Shown piece by piece: positions 11,413 through 24,000 of a stretch of 64,000 bases of DNA; within the stretch, counting starts at the first letter, position 1; every line of letters starts with the position of its first letter. The notes beneath the pieces were generated by a model. That model was not told the origin of the DNA. It made no database searches and saw only the letters and a program-made list of their open reading frames with translations. The position numbers and the translations under genes were made by a program. The stretch covers positions 108,126,975 through 108,190,974 of the forward strand of contig CM061229.1 of NCBI GenBank assembly GCA_030844895.1, read 5' to 3'. The stretch is from Ambrosia x helenae. Taxonomy: Eukaryota; Streptophyta; Magnoliopsida; Asterales; Asteraceae.

Positions 11413-13284
11413 GTGAGTCTTGTTCTGCTCAATGTTATATTCTAAAGTTGGTAGACGGCACACAATATAGATAAGGACCGTAAGCATATTTAAACATCGC
11501 CAAATATGATATAAATAGGACCCATAAATGAAGACGATCAAGGGACTGAAGCAAATGAGGCAAATGGCAGCTATTACCCATGTCAAATTTAGGTAGATTT
11601 GATTAATCACATTTTAAAACTATAATCATACTTAATGAGAACAGTAAGAAATAAAAAGATATTAAAGAGAGTGCAAATGAGCTTACTTGGTAATATCTGA
11701 AATTGTTTTGCTGCATCAATCAATGGTTGAAGCGCCACTAAAACACCGGATGGAATCAAGTAATTTTCTTTAAGTAAAAAAGGTAATGGGTCAAACGGGT
11801 TGAACACATCATAAGGAGTATATAGTCTATTTTTTCTAACTCTATATTACAATCGACTCTCTTAAAAATATATGTTATAGAGACTTGCTTATGTGTAGTA
11901 TAGTTTTATAAATGTCAAAATATCACACGATTATTAGAAAACACATCCAAATAGCATGTAACTTTACAAACTTATTCAAGGCACTCAAGGACTAATGCAC
12001 ACCCATGTCATGATAACAAATCATCCACAAACGTTATACACACACTACAAACCCCAACAACAACTATGAGGCAACAAAATAAATGCACCCGCATCAACGC
12101 GTGGGCATTCCTACTAGTATAATATAATATAGTAACGATAAGATAGATATACTTTGTATAGAAATCAACACTTTTACATCAAGCATTAAATAAAAATCAA
12201 GTAAAGTAGAAAGTGTGCAAAAGAAAGTTCACTAAATGACAAACCTAGATGTTTTAAATGGAAATTTGGTAAATAACAACTGAGTAAAATAACAACTGGT
12301 TTTAAAAAAAAAAATCACTAAATGATAAAACAGTTACTATTTCTAACTATGTTCTAAATTCTAAATTAATATATAAAGATAATTAATGGTTAAAAAAAAT
12401 TGATAACATATTAGTAAATAGAAAGTTAAAGGAAGTAAATTAAAAACACAAAGGAATTTAAATATTTTATCACTACTGTATTTAGAGAATATTCTTAAAA
12501 TGAACAACATATGACTAGTCATTTTGTCAAAATAAACATTAACTTCTCAGCTATCACAATATGATCAATACCCTTTATGTTAAAATGCTCTTCACATGTC
12601 CTTTTATCGACCTTGGTGCAAAGACGTACTCCACATGAACACACTGAAGACGTGACACGTGTACTCTTTGTTCGAAAACGATCTTAAAGAAAAATCTTTG
12701 TGTGAAATGCACTCCATGTAGCATCAACTAATGCACCTAAAGTGAGATGAAATAGTGCCTGAGGCCTTGCCCTCGTAAAATTTTGAGATGAAATGTATTA
12801 GAACATTATTTAAAATTAAGTATAATAATGTAATTTATTAGGGTTGGTATAAATCATCCCAACACGAAATTTTGATCCACATTTTATGATTGTAGAGTAT
12901 TGTACCAAACCAAACGGATATTGATTGAATCATATCGGTTTTGGTACAAGTATTCTTTTTTACAGTTTATGTTTATGGTATTGTTCAATACTTTTGCACT
13001 ACAGATAGCCAAAGAGTCCTGTACCGTCATAACCAGTATGGTTTTTTGTTTGTTTTCAAACTCAAATTCAGTTTCGGTGTTTGCAATATCCAGTACTGAA
13101 TACCTTTTTCGTTAACATTCCTATAGTTAAATTTAAATCGCTATACCGAGTATTGGTATTGTACTATTGTATTGATATTATATCGAATATCAACCCAACA
13201 ACATCTGTACCAATACTGGTATCGGTATTCATTTTATATGGTTTTCAATTGATGTGAACAAATATCGATATCCTTTTAGGCATG
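11413..13284. other. Intergenic with TATCGGTA-type repeats
   Basis: AT-rich DNA without a gene. From about 12,840 to 13,275 it becomes rich in TATTGGTAC, ATACCGGTAT and TATCGGTAT words on both strands, a degenerate low-complexity block. Confidence 0.4.
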
Positions 13285-15433
13285 TGTGACACCAAACAAA
13301 CTCAGGTTAATATTTCTAACAAACGCACAAGTCTAACTTAGAAAACATTTGTAAAACAAACTTAACTGGTTAGTTATGTAGGTCTAAACACACTATGGTC
13401 ATGGTTTCGGTGATTCGGGGAATCATCGGGTAACACACACGACTCTCGTATCTCGCTCGTTGGTGAATTAACATAACAAAGGTAACTTGTCGAGTATTAT
13501 ATGTTTTGTGTTCAATTGATAACTTGTGAATATGTGTTTACATGAATTGATATGATAATATGTGTTTTAAGTGCAATTTGAGGTCGTTTTGGCGAATGAC
13601 CCAAGAAAACACTCATTCACCTGTTATTTCATGCAAATGAGAGAACTAGAAGACCCATTCACTAGAACACCCTAGCGAATCGGAGCAACCTATAAACATT
13701 TTCCTTCACTCATTCTCAACATTTTCAAAACCCTAACTCGCCTCCAAGTGTTCTCTTACAAACCTTAAAATGTAGAAACAAATTTTTGCTCTCATTTTTA
13801 GATCCTCGAGCCAAATCACGTTTAGATAGAGTATCAAGAGAAGATTCAAGATGTGAAATCCATTAAAAACCTTTTTTGATCCATTTTATTAATATTTTAT
13901 AAACCCTAAGTGTCCAGGTCTGATATTATTGTGTTTCCTAAATAAAAGCCCTTTTCTAAACATATCCTAACTAGATCTAAACACTAAAAGTTGGTTTTCA
14001 CAAAGTATAAACTTAGGTGTTGGATTGATGACCTAGAAATTAGGGTTTTTGTGTTATTTGAATTATATATGATACTATGTTACTGATTTGAGGATTGTAT
14101 GGGTGTTAGAATCAGGTTTAGATGATGTTTGAAGTGTTATGAATGCTTATGAGTTTTAACCCATTTGTGGTTTTTTTTTTTTTTTTTTTTTTTTTTTGTA
14201 GATCTAGGGTTTGTTGTGCTATATAATGATGATAACACGTTTGAAGCATATTAGGATGGTCAAACTTGTGTTCAATGATCTGTAAAATGATATTATAGGA
14301 TTTATTTCAATACTTTTCCATTTTGGGAAACTTTTCATGCAATTGATGTGACATCTCCATAATTTGTCATTTTGGAAAATATGTGACTTTGTGTGCAAAT
14401 GGACCAATTGATGACTCAATCAGATGTAATAATATGCTAATTGATCATACATAGGCTACTACATCATTTGGTAATGATCTGATAAGTTTTTAATCTGATT
14501 TGAAGGGTTTTGTTCGTCAAAGTTGATAAACAGCTTGTGCAGGGCGAATGAGCTCTCATTCGCTAGTTCGTTACAGCGAATGAGAGAATTTGAGCCTCAT
14601 TCAACTGAATTGACTCATTTGCTACAAAGTTCCATTTTTATAGCAAATGACATGATTCTTGATTCATTCTTGTAAACGTTTTAGCGAATGACTCCTTGAT
14701 GGGTCTCGTTCGCTAGAAATAGATCTGCTGTGATATGATTGTGTGCAATTACGTATTTTTATGTGATCGATTATCTGAAACTGATACATGGCAAATAAAC
14801 TGATATAAAGGGTCACCAACGGGATGTCGAGTCTAGTGTAGTCCAACGCGGTCAAACCTTTTACCAAAACCCACTAAGTCATTGATCGGGCAACAACGGG
14901 TCGTTAGATATACACATTGTCAAACAACACACTGATAGGCGTCTTATGATAGGTTTCTGGGAATAGGAACTATCATCACACGGTCAGTTTTATAAATATG
15001 TGAAGACGCAACCTAAGGTGAGTTTCACGCCCCCCCCCCCCTTACACACTTTCTCACGGGGGAGAAACATGCTACACACATTGGAATTTCTTATGATCAT
15101 TTATTACTATCCTTGTCACTTGTTTACTTTGTGACTCATCTAAGTCCTATGGAAACCACTAATATGGGTATATAGCGGAGGAAATGTGGGTATATCTATT
15201 GGGCCTGACAAACCCCACCCAGGTCAACTAGAGGTTGGACAGGTGCATATTGTCTTGAACTACACAGCGGTTACCGGGGATGACGATAACCGGAAAGGCA
15301 ACACACTTTATTTAGCAACAACATAGTTTGCAATGGTTCCAATCGCATGAGTAACATACATAACGTCTAGCTAACGTTCGATAAAATAGTAAACGTATTT
15401 GATCTTGTTAAACACACATTTTTTACTAAAACC

Positions 15434-15544
15434 TGTGAACTATCGGCAAGTGTACCGATCGCTAGTAGCATGTAGGCAAGACTAGGTATCGAACCTAAGG
15501 ACTTTATCTAACACTTTTGAGATCACTTATAGTGAATTACTTGA

Positions 15545-15597
<53 letters not shown>

Positions 15598-17089
15598 ATT
15601 GATTTATTGATTGGGGGGTTTTTTAATGAAATTAAAATAAATAGTTAAAACTAAATTACTAATTAACTAAGAAACTGAAAATAAAAGAAAGCTAACGAAC
15701 TAGTTTGAAACTCTAATGATGAGAAGACTGGTAACCTGGGTAAAATCTCTAGACTCTGGTTATAAAAGTTGACTTATGTAATCCGATTGGAGACCATGTT
15801 CTCACCTAATAACCCTCCTGTCAAGGATAGCTGACTAGACTCAAGGCGGGACAAGTATTGAGATGCTAAAATGAAAGTAGATCGCTCCAGCGAAACCAAA
15901 TCCCACAGTAATCCTTTAATCAACCACTCTTGGATTGAAAACTTCCAAACTGCGAAGAAGACTTAACTAATACGAATGAAATCCTAGGAAAACTCTAAAC
16001 ATGAATAAGTAACCAGTCTCGCCCAAGTGATAACCAAACTACCAAATAATGCCTATTTAGTCAACCTATCAATCCCGAATTATATTCCTAACCTTCGGGA
16101 ATAGATTGCACACCTTAGCTAACTGATTTTAAAAACCTGTTAAACTTGCGCTATTTCTAACTGCAAGAACTAGCTCGACAACAAAAGTTAATCAAACTAG
16201 AATAATTTCTAGATCTAGGAGATATTCCTATATGCCTAGAACATCAAAACCAACAAACAAGTAATCAAATCACAAAGCACTAGTACACAAATATTTAAAA
16301 TCAAACATAAAAATTAAATCATGTAGCTCAATACATCCAAAACGAAAACATAAGTATTTAATTAAAAAGCAAAATCTAGTTCATCATCCCAAGTCACAAA
16401 CAAAAATTCTAGCTACTCATAACATTTAAAAACATAATCCAAAAGTTAATAAAAAACCATGTTCATAGCGTTTCTAAATAATAAAAACAATAAAACAAAC
16501 CCGGGTCTTCTCGTTCAAAAACCTCCCAGATATTTGATCACAAAAGCTTCTTTCCAATTGAAATATGGTTTTTTGTTCGTAATATTGGCGGTGTCTCCAG
16601 CTGATCCCGATCTTAGGTTTGTTAAATAACAAAAAGCAGCGAAGTGGGCTTTAGGAAACGATCTGGGCTTCAGAAAACAGCATGGGCCGGTAGGCACCTG
16701 GCTGGACCCTCCATACCCTTCGGTGCAATTCTGGACCTTATTAATGCTCCATGTGTCATGAGTCTTTATAATGGTTCTTTTCTTTCTTTTTTCACTTTTA
16801 TCAACGAGACATTTGTCTCATTTATTTGTTGTTGTTGCTGCTGCTTTCGTATCGGGTGTTCGCGATTTAACCAAACTTCCTCGTTTATGTTTCAAATTTC
16901 ATAAACACCTAACAAAATTTAAAACGAGTAAATAAGTACTAGAAATAATTAAAAACTAATAAAAAACTATACAATGATAAAATTAGACAAACAAACGAAT
17001 ACATGCCAAAAACTACTATATACTATATAACAAAAGACTTAATTATGACTCTAAATACATAGGAAAATAGATGTTTTTACGACACATCA
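15434..17089 (-). mobile_element. Nested LTR-like insertion in the solo LTR
   Basis: On the minus strand it runs from TGATGTGTCGTAAAAAC to TTGCCGATAGTTCACA, which has TG...CA ends. The host LTR sequence stops on one side and resumes on the other. The words CGGCAAGTGTACCGATCG and TATCGAACCTAAGGAC recur in plant LTRs of the Athila/Tat type, but I could not see a clean target duplication, so the ends are approximate. No gag or pol is encoded. Confidence 0.45.
15550..15596. repeat. (ATT)n microsatellite
   Basis: About 15 uninterrupted ATT units inside the nested insertion. Confidence 0.95.
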
Positions 17090-17315
17090 AGCTTCCGTTG
17101 TACTTCGTTAAAACTTTTGAATTGCGTGTCATTTTATTTATATGTTTTTAATCATATAAGTGTCATTTGTTGTGATCATTGACTTGGATCTTAGTGTTTT
17201 ACGCGTCTCGCGGTAAAACCTCGCAAGTAAAATTTGAGGGCGTGACAGCATAACACCACCTATGTTATCAAACCTAATACCAATATAAGTAATCTTTTTA
17301 TTTTCTAATACATAC

Positions 17316-17809
17316 CATAGTTATCAAATGCGTTAGCCGCACTCAAAGCGCATAGACCTCGCCTAGGGCCTAGGCGCAAAGCACAAAAAAAAAGTGAGGG
17401 CCTATGGAAAAAACACACTTAAATAAAAAAAATAAAAATATATATTATGTATGATATTTCTTCAAATAAATAAATAAAAGCTATTATAGAAGTTTTAATA
17501 TCATCTAATTAATACCAAAAGTTCTAAAATAGTGAAGATTTGAATGTAATTTCAAAACTAGAAAGTTATAAAGTTTTAAATATTCTAAACTTGATTGGAG
17601 TTCTGGATGAAAGTTGCTTAAATCGTATTGTGAAAGCTTATATTGTAGACAAGAAACAAAATTTTGCAGTAAACAATTAAAAAACAATAAATTGTTATTT
17701 AGTGTGCTTGGAGAGTTGAAGCGAGGACCCATGAACTAAAAGCGCAAGTAAAGGGCCTACCTTCGAAAATGCGCCTAGGCGCATAAAGCGATGACTTTTA
17801 ATAACTATG
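17316..17809. mobile_element. hAT-like MITE
   Basis: A 494-bp element with perfect 9-bp terminal inverted repeats (CATAGTTAT and ATAACTATG), flanked by an exact 8-bp target duplication ATACATAC (17308-17315 and 17810-17817). Subterminal GCGCCTAGGCGC-type words occur at both ends. The 8-bp duplication is diagnostic of the hAT superfamily. The interior is AT-rich and encodes no transposase. Confidence 0.88.
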
Positions 17810-17817
17810 ATACATAC

Positions 17818-19195
17818 ATGTTTCCTCCTGCTCCATCGCAGTATAAACTCCGAAGGGGCGTATTTGCATATAGGCTGTACTTACAACGTCCAAGCAAGGG
17901 CGAAGGATATATAAGGGCCAGGGGTGGCCCTGGCCCCCCCTGTTTTTTGGCGCATTAGTGGAAATTTACGATTTTCAAAGGTAAATTGAGTCCGGGTTGA
18001 GTCTGGCCCCGCCGATTTGCCACTACCGATCGAAAAAAATTAAGTCCGGCCCCCTCCGATTTGAGAACCAAGCTTCGCGTCCAAGTGACAAGTTTCATAA
18101 CAATGAGGTTGTAATTAACAATACCCTCTTCTTTCTCGGCATATTCTAGTTGCTTTTAGGTGATTCATCGTTACCCTTTTATATCTTACGTTAATTACCA
18201 TGAAATTGTCCTTAATTACTTTGCAGATAAGTTTCATTTCATAATTAAACGGTAATCATTTCATTATTTTGTTGTATTAATAAGAACTGTTATTATATTA
18301 CCTTGTCTTGGACCCAAAAAATGCATTTTTTTTTAATCTTTTAAGATTGTTTGAAATAAATGAATCTCATTTTATTGGAATTATTGTTGGGTATGTTTGG
18401 ATTATTGTTTATAACATATGTTTAGATATTCAGTGATATTGTAGTTTTGGATTATGTGCTTTTGATCGTGTTTGAGTTGAATGATGATTTTCTTGATTTA
18501 CAAACGCTGATTTTTTTTTGTTTTTTTTTTTTTTGTTTGTTTGTGTGTGTGTGTGTGTGAATTCAATAGTGTAACCCAATTAGGTTTCTTGTGTTATAAG
18601 ATGTTTCCAGTTAATCATGTCATTTTATGATCCTTATATTGTATCTGATGAATGTCTCTGCATTAACATATGGATGTTCATAAACTGTTGAAATCGACAC
18701 GCTTCATTTTACGGTTTGGTTTTGGCGGTTTGCTGATTTAACTGTTCATAAACCGTTGAAACTAATGATTTTGAAAGGAAAAAAAAATCGGCTTAAACCG
18801 GTACATGGCTGGTTTGGTTTGTCCTTCCCTGAAATGGTAGTTAAGGGGTTGACCTACGATTTTGTCAAAACTGGCCAGCAGTGGCGGATAATTCCTGGAT
18901 TCGCCACTACTAGCCAGTAGATATGTGAATCCTCTTTTGCTTATTGTATCTGATATGTGAACTTTGAATTAGTATCTAGATTAGCAACCCTATTCAAATG
19001 GATCTATGTTTGCTCATTGTTGATACATTTGACAGTTGACATCATTTGGACTTTTTTTTGCGTAAAATCGGGTCACCAATATTTTGCAGAATCGACTTAC
19101 AGTCCAACCACTAGCAATCTCAAGAGTTATCAAATGCAGTAGCAGTGTAGCCTATAAGCAACATCAGTTACTCGGGTTCTACCTTCTCTAGCGAT
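17818..19195. other. Intergenic / F-box 5' region
   Basis: Contains a GGGCCAGGGGTGGCCCTGGCCC inverted word at about 17,917, poly-T and (GT)n runs at 18,509-18,560, and an AGTGGCGGA...TCGCCACT word pair at 18,877. An acceptor-like TTTTGCAG at 19,082-19,089 may end a 5'-UTR intron of the F-box gene. No separate gene is seen. Confidence 0.4.
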
Positions 19196-19944
19196 ATGTT
19201 GTCTGATGAGATTTTAAAAGCTGTGTTTCCGCTACTAGAAGGAACCGATTTAGCTGCTTGTATGTCTGTATGTAAACAATGGCAACAAATAGCCCAAGAC
19301 GATTACTTCTGGAAATGTGTGTGTTCCAAAAGATGGCCCTCAACATGTAACAACCCTTCTCCCCCTGTAACTTACCGCAGACTTTTCAAAACGTTTTATA
19401 AACGCGAACACCATAGAGCCCTTCTCCCGCAAGGATCTCCTTAAGCGACCTCGTGTTCTACATAGACATTTGGGCAGATGATGATTTACTCTTTTCACAA
19501 GTTGTTCATGGACCCGTCCTTCGGACTGGCAACTGGACCCCGCCACCTGGAACCTCTAACATCCTTCGACGTTATTTGGAAGGTCCAGAATATAAAATGA
19601 CCTTACCTGTTGAACCACGGTTTGCAGTTCCTTATACTCCAACCGTTAGCGTCTCTGTCCTTGTAGCTAGAAAGGATTCCAATAAAGTTGCTTGCATAAT
19701 CAACAAGTCAGTGTTTGACTATATTGACAGGTCTTCTTATCGAGCGCTTGCGTTTGATTACCTTGTGATCTCCCCTGCATACCGTTTCGTGTCTGGAATT
19801 CGCGCTTGGTTCTCGTTGTTATTCATGGAACATGTAAATGAGAGTAGTATGATCGATGTTTTTGGGCTTGAGATGGACTTTCGTGATGCTGCTAATTCTG
19901 AGGATGAGGTGCTCTGGCTGTTGGACATGCTTGATTGGAAGTAA
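19196..19944 (+). pseudogene. F-box protein, broken by one frameshift
   Basis: The first part (19196-19444) encodes an N-terminal F-box: LSDEILKAVFPLLEG, then CMSVCKQW and DDYFWKCVC. Such proteins recruit substrates to SCF ubiquitin ligases through SKP1. The second part, in another frame from about 19,430 to the TAA at 19942-19944, encodes the substrate-side half (SVSVLVARKDSN, RSSYRALAFDYL) and ends with the well-formed tail LLDMLDWK. A single lost base near 19,425-19,436 joins them in frame. Layout and length (about 250 residues, no intron) recall the single-copy family of Arabidopsis At5g39250. Both halves are otherwise open, so this is either a recent null allele or a sequence error. Confidence 0.8.
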
Positions 19945-21082
19945 GTCTTTCTTTTCGAGGTTTAATGATTGTTGTAGTTATAACTTTTTATGTTTATGGT
20001 GCCAAAGTATGCACAGTTTCTGTAAGTGATGTATAGAATTTTTTTGTTATACAGTACCCTTTTTTTACTTTAATATTATAGAATTTTACTTAGTTGTATT
20101 GTATCTTTATACAATACCCTTTTACTGCACACATAGAAGTGAAAAATAGGCATAAACCATGTTCAAAGATTGCATAAATCATTGATGGTATCTCACACCG
20201 TCTCTGGCAGTGGCGGTCCTGGCGGATCTAGAAAATAAAACAAGGGTAACATTTTATAAAAAATATTTTAAGGGGTAACAAAAAAAAATTGTTTCAGGGG
20301 TAACATTTTATAAAAATACCTCCAAAATTTTTTTTTCCACTTCGCCAGGATAATCGAAGGGTAACAGACGTCCCCCCTAGTTTGCAACTATATCCGCCCT
20401 GGTCTTTGGCATCTTTCTTTAGCGGCTGAGTCCACCACCACCACCACGTCTCGTCCAAAACCCCTGCCCCTCTCCTCTCTCTGCGGCAACACTTGTCGAC
20501 GCCACCCTTCACCAGCGTTGGGTACCTTATGAACCATCGTAATCCCCCACCTTTCAACCCTCAATACTATCAACAAGCAACTTCTCCATCCCCTGTCGCA
20601 TAAACGTCTCCTTGAACAGAATCTTGTATTTAAGTGTTTTATTTTAGAATGAAAGCTCACCTTATAAACCCTTGCATTGCAAATTAAACTTATGATCTGC
20701 ATGCATGGTCCAGAATTGATGCCCCTGCAGAAAACTGATGAAGAAACAAAGGGTAAAAATTTAGATAATTGTTGAGGCTCTTGTCATGTATTTTAAGACG
20801 TGCAAATAGCATTAATAATAACCAACTATATTTTGGTTTTTCATGAATTTAAGTTTTAAGAGTACACCGAGTGGGGGGGGGGGGGGGGGGGGGGGGCTGA
20901 GAGTGAGGTGTAATTTTTTGATTGCCGCTTTTTTTTTATAACTTTAACACAATTGCTAAATAATATAATATTATTCCCTTCACCCCCCCCCCCCCCCTCC
21001 TTATAGTCTAAGGTTTGATGGAAGTGGCTATCTTTTCATGAAATAGACCAATTTCGAGGCCATCAAAGAAGCGAACAGCGTG
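19945..21082. other. Between F-box and NLR genes
   Basis: Holds the F-box 3' region, a repeat-like block at 20,212-20,400 (AGTGGCGGTCCTGGCGGAT...ATCCGCCCTGG, with GGGGTAACA repeated three times) and a 24-base G run (20,873-20,896) followed by a 15-base C run (20,983-20,997). No gene is supported. Confidence 0.45.
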
Positions 21083-24000
21083 TTAACATGTAACTACGTA
21101 CCTCTTCCTGGTTGGTTTTAATAAAGGAGTTGAGGTCTCCTTGTACATCACACGACCAAAACTTGTATCTATTACTTTCAACTTTGGGGTAGCCAAATGT
21201 CCCTTGGTGAAAACTTTAATTGTGAGGCATTCATGTATTTCTAAAGTCTCCAACAATGGCAATGAAAAGCCTTATTTCCTAACCAAAATCCCTTGAGACT
21301 TGAAAGGTATTCAAGTTTTACGGACTTTAGACAGGGTAACGTAATCTCATCTACTTTGCCGTTGTCTTCTTCCTTGACAATTACCTCTATGTTGTCGCAC
21401 ATACTAACATGTAGGTCTTGGAGTTGAAGTAGACTACCAACCATAGAACATGTAAAAACATGTTCCAAACTATAGCAAAGATGAATAGACACACTTGTTA
21501 GATTTGGAAACTCAAGTACCATCCATGGGTTGCTCTTTCCATAGATACTTGAGACCATCTAACCACTCTAAGTTCACTTGTCTAAGGTTTGGAACTTTAA
21601 CAACAGTTTGTGATCCATTGAAACCACTACTATTTGTCCCATGAAGTGCTACTTCGAATACCTCCTCTACGGAATTACATGATTTTAAATGAATCTCTTC
21701 AAGCTTTTGCAATCGCTGCAGCGCCTTGGATGGAATTATTGTTCCAACATCTTTGTCCCGCATATGTAATTCTACCAAGTTATCAAAAGTGCAAGGCATC
21801 CCTTTCGAAATAATAGGATCTGAACTTGGCAATGCGGTCTGCATAAAGACCAAAGAAAAAAAGATAAAGTGATCAGTCGGAAACAAAAAAGAAGACCTTG
21901 CTATTTCAACAAAATTATACATGGGACTGTTACTTTAGTAGATGATGCAATTAAAGTGTACCTTATTGATCATTCCATGAAAGTTAAGGCCACATTCAAG
22001 ATTATGTTTGCCTAAGCTTGTGCGTATGTACTTGAGCTTTGGAGATTTTGACTCACCAGATGTAAACACCATCAATTGAGGGCAATCATTGATCATAACA
22101 TTATCCAACGAGGGCCAGCGGAAACTATTCGTTCCCAAGAAGACACCCTTGAGGTTTGGTAGATCGTCAAGTTCAAGGATCTCTATACGAGGAAACACCA
22201 CAACTTTTGATGAAGTTCCATTTTCTTCTTTTACAATCACTTGTATTGCATAGCATTTTTCTACCCTTAACTCTTTGAGTTGCTTGAGGCTTTCAAGAGT
22301 AGAGAAAGTGAACACATGTGAGAGAACGTCGCACCCAATGATATACACGCTCTTTAGGTTGGTGAGTTGAGGGACAATGGTAACATTGTTATTTAGTCTT
22401 GGACTTGTCAATGTATCATTTCCTTCATTGTGAGTACTGTTGTTGATCAAATTACTTTCAAATACCTCAATCATGGTTTTGCAAAATTTTATTTTCAGCT
22501 TTTCAAGCTTTTTCATTCGTCCCGCTGCATACCATGGGATTAGATTTGACACTGTATCACAATTGTCTATGGATATCTGCCTGGGGTATTGGCACAAAGA
22601 CCAACAAGCATCAATAGTTACCTGACCACCCTGCAATGAATCACAAATTAATTTGTACCTTATGACATATTTCAACCTCAACAAAGAAGTAAGCTAAATC
22701 TCTCCTTTATAAGCTACATATATTTATTGTACAATATCTTAGTTTTTAAGTGCATTTTTTAAATAAGACCATAAACTATTTTCATTCTTAATGACATGGG
22801 GTGTGATTTTTTTTAATCATAAAGTTGTAGGTGTGTACTTGGTATAATTGATTACAATAGTAAAAGGTCCTAATATCATACCTTAAATTGATCATGGATG
22901 GTATCAGCAATATTGGACGAAATTTGTCCGCCGCTTCTCTTTGTATCGCCACCATCAATACACTTTAGACATGACAAATTACTAAGCACAAGAATGTCCA
23001 AATGCGGAAAGAATGTGGCGTGTTTGAGGGAAGATGTAGATGTAGTAATTTCTCCATTCCCATCATCTCTATCTGAAATAACTTCTTCAATACCATCACA
23101 CTCATCTATATTGATCCACCTTAAATTGGATACATATTTCACCATTAGAGGTGAAAACAAAAACTTAATTTTGTGACAGTTCCACAAGGATATGTCTGTC
23201 AGATTTCGGAATGGAAATTCCAAAGGTTGATGTTGAGGAATTATGAACTTATTCCAATTGCATTTCCAAACATGACTCATCTCCTTTAACTGATATAATT
23301 CTAGAACATTAAGGTAAGGAAGTAGTAACGGCGGTTGAGTATCTCGAATTGCTGATAACTCTCTACTACTTGGACCATCCATATCAAACACCACCTCAAC
23401 TCTTTCATCATCTCCTAATTGAAGATGTTGAAGGTGACGGCATGTATGTAGAAGATAAGATGGATATGTGACGTTAGGAATATAAGCATTCATTGTTGAT
23501 ATACCGTTAATCTGCACATAAAATAAAATTTAATCAACAATCTAATTCCTTTATTGATCAAATACACCCATATATACATGCATGCTTGTTTACAGCATAC
23601 ATACATATAGTTATCAAGAAACAAAATCATTAATTATCAGTTAATTTGGACAAAAGAAAATGAAAACATCTAGGATGATATGACATACCTCTTGGTCACT
23701 ATAACTAGTCGATATATTCTCTATATCCCTTTCGTCCAAATCTTTTCCAGTATTATACGAAATGTACGTTGTAAGTGCTTTGAGATCAAAATTGGTTGTG
23801 GTAGGTGTGAATATATTTGTGAAGTTTGAACAATGTTCTATCTCAATCCTTTCTACACCTTTAAATCCATCTATGCGTATTATTTCAGAGTTATTTAGAC
23901 CTTTGATTCTCCACAATTCTTTTAGCTTCCGTAAATCAACAACTTTAATGCTTCTTAACCTGCTAATGTATCCCTCCATTTCGCAAACACTTCCAAACTC

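Larger units (their letters stand above)
13285..17247 (+). mobile_element. Gypsy-type solo LTR, interrupted
   Basis: It begins TGTGACACC and ends GGGCGTGACA, the terminal words of Tekay-like Gypsy LTRs. It is flanked by GCATG (13280-13284) and GCATA (17248-17252), a 5-bp target duplication with one mismatch. A TATA-like CCTATAAACA lies near 13,690. The stretch 14,990-15,430 lines up with 47,000-47,560 of the LTR at 44,633 (shared order: GGTGAGTT, GGGGGAGAAA, GTGCATATTGTCT, ACGCCTAGCTAGCG-like words). No internal region or second LTR is present, so it is a solo LTR. It is split by another element at about 15,434-17,089. Confidence 0.7.
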
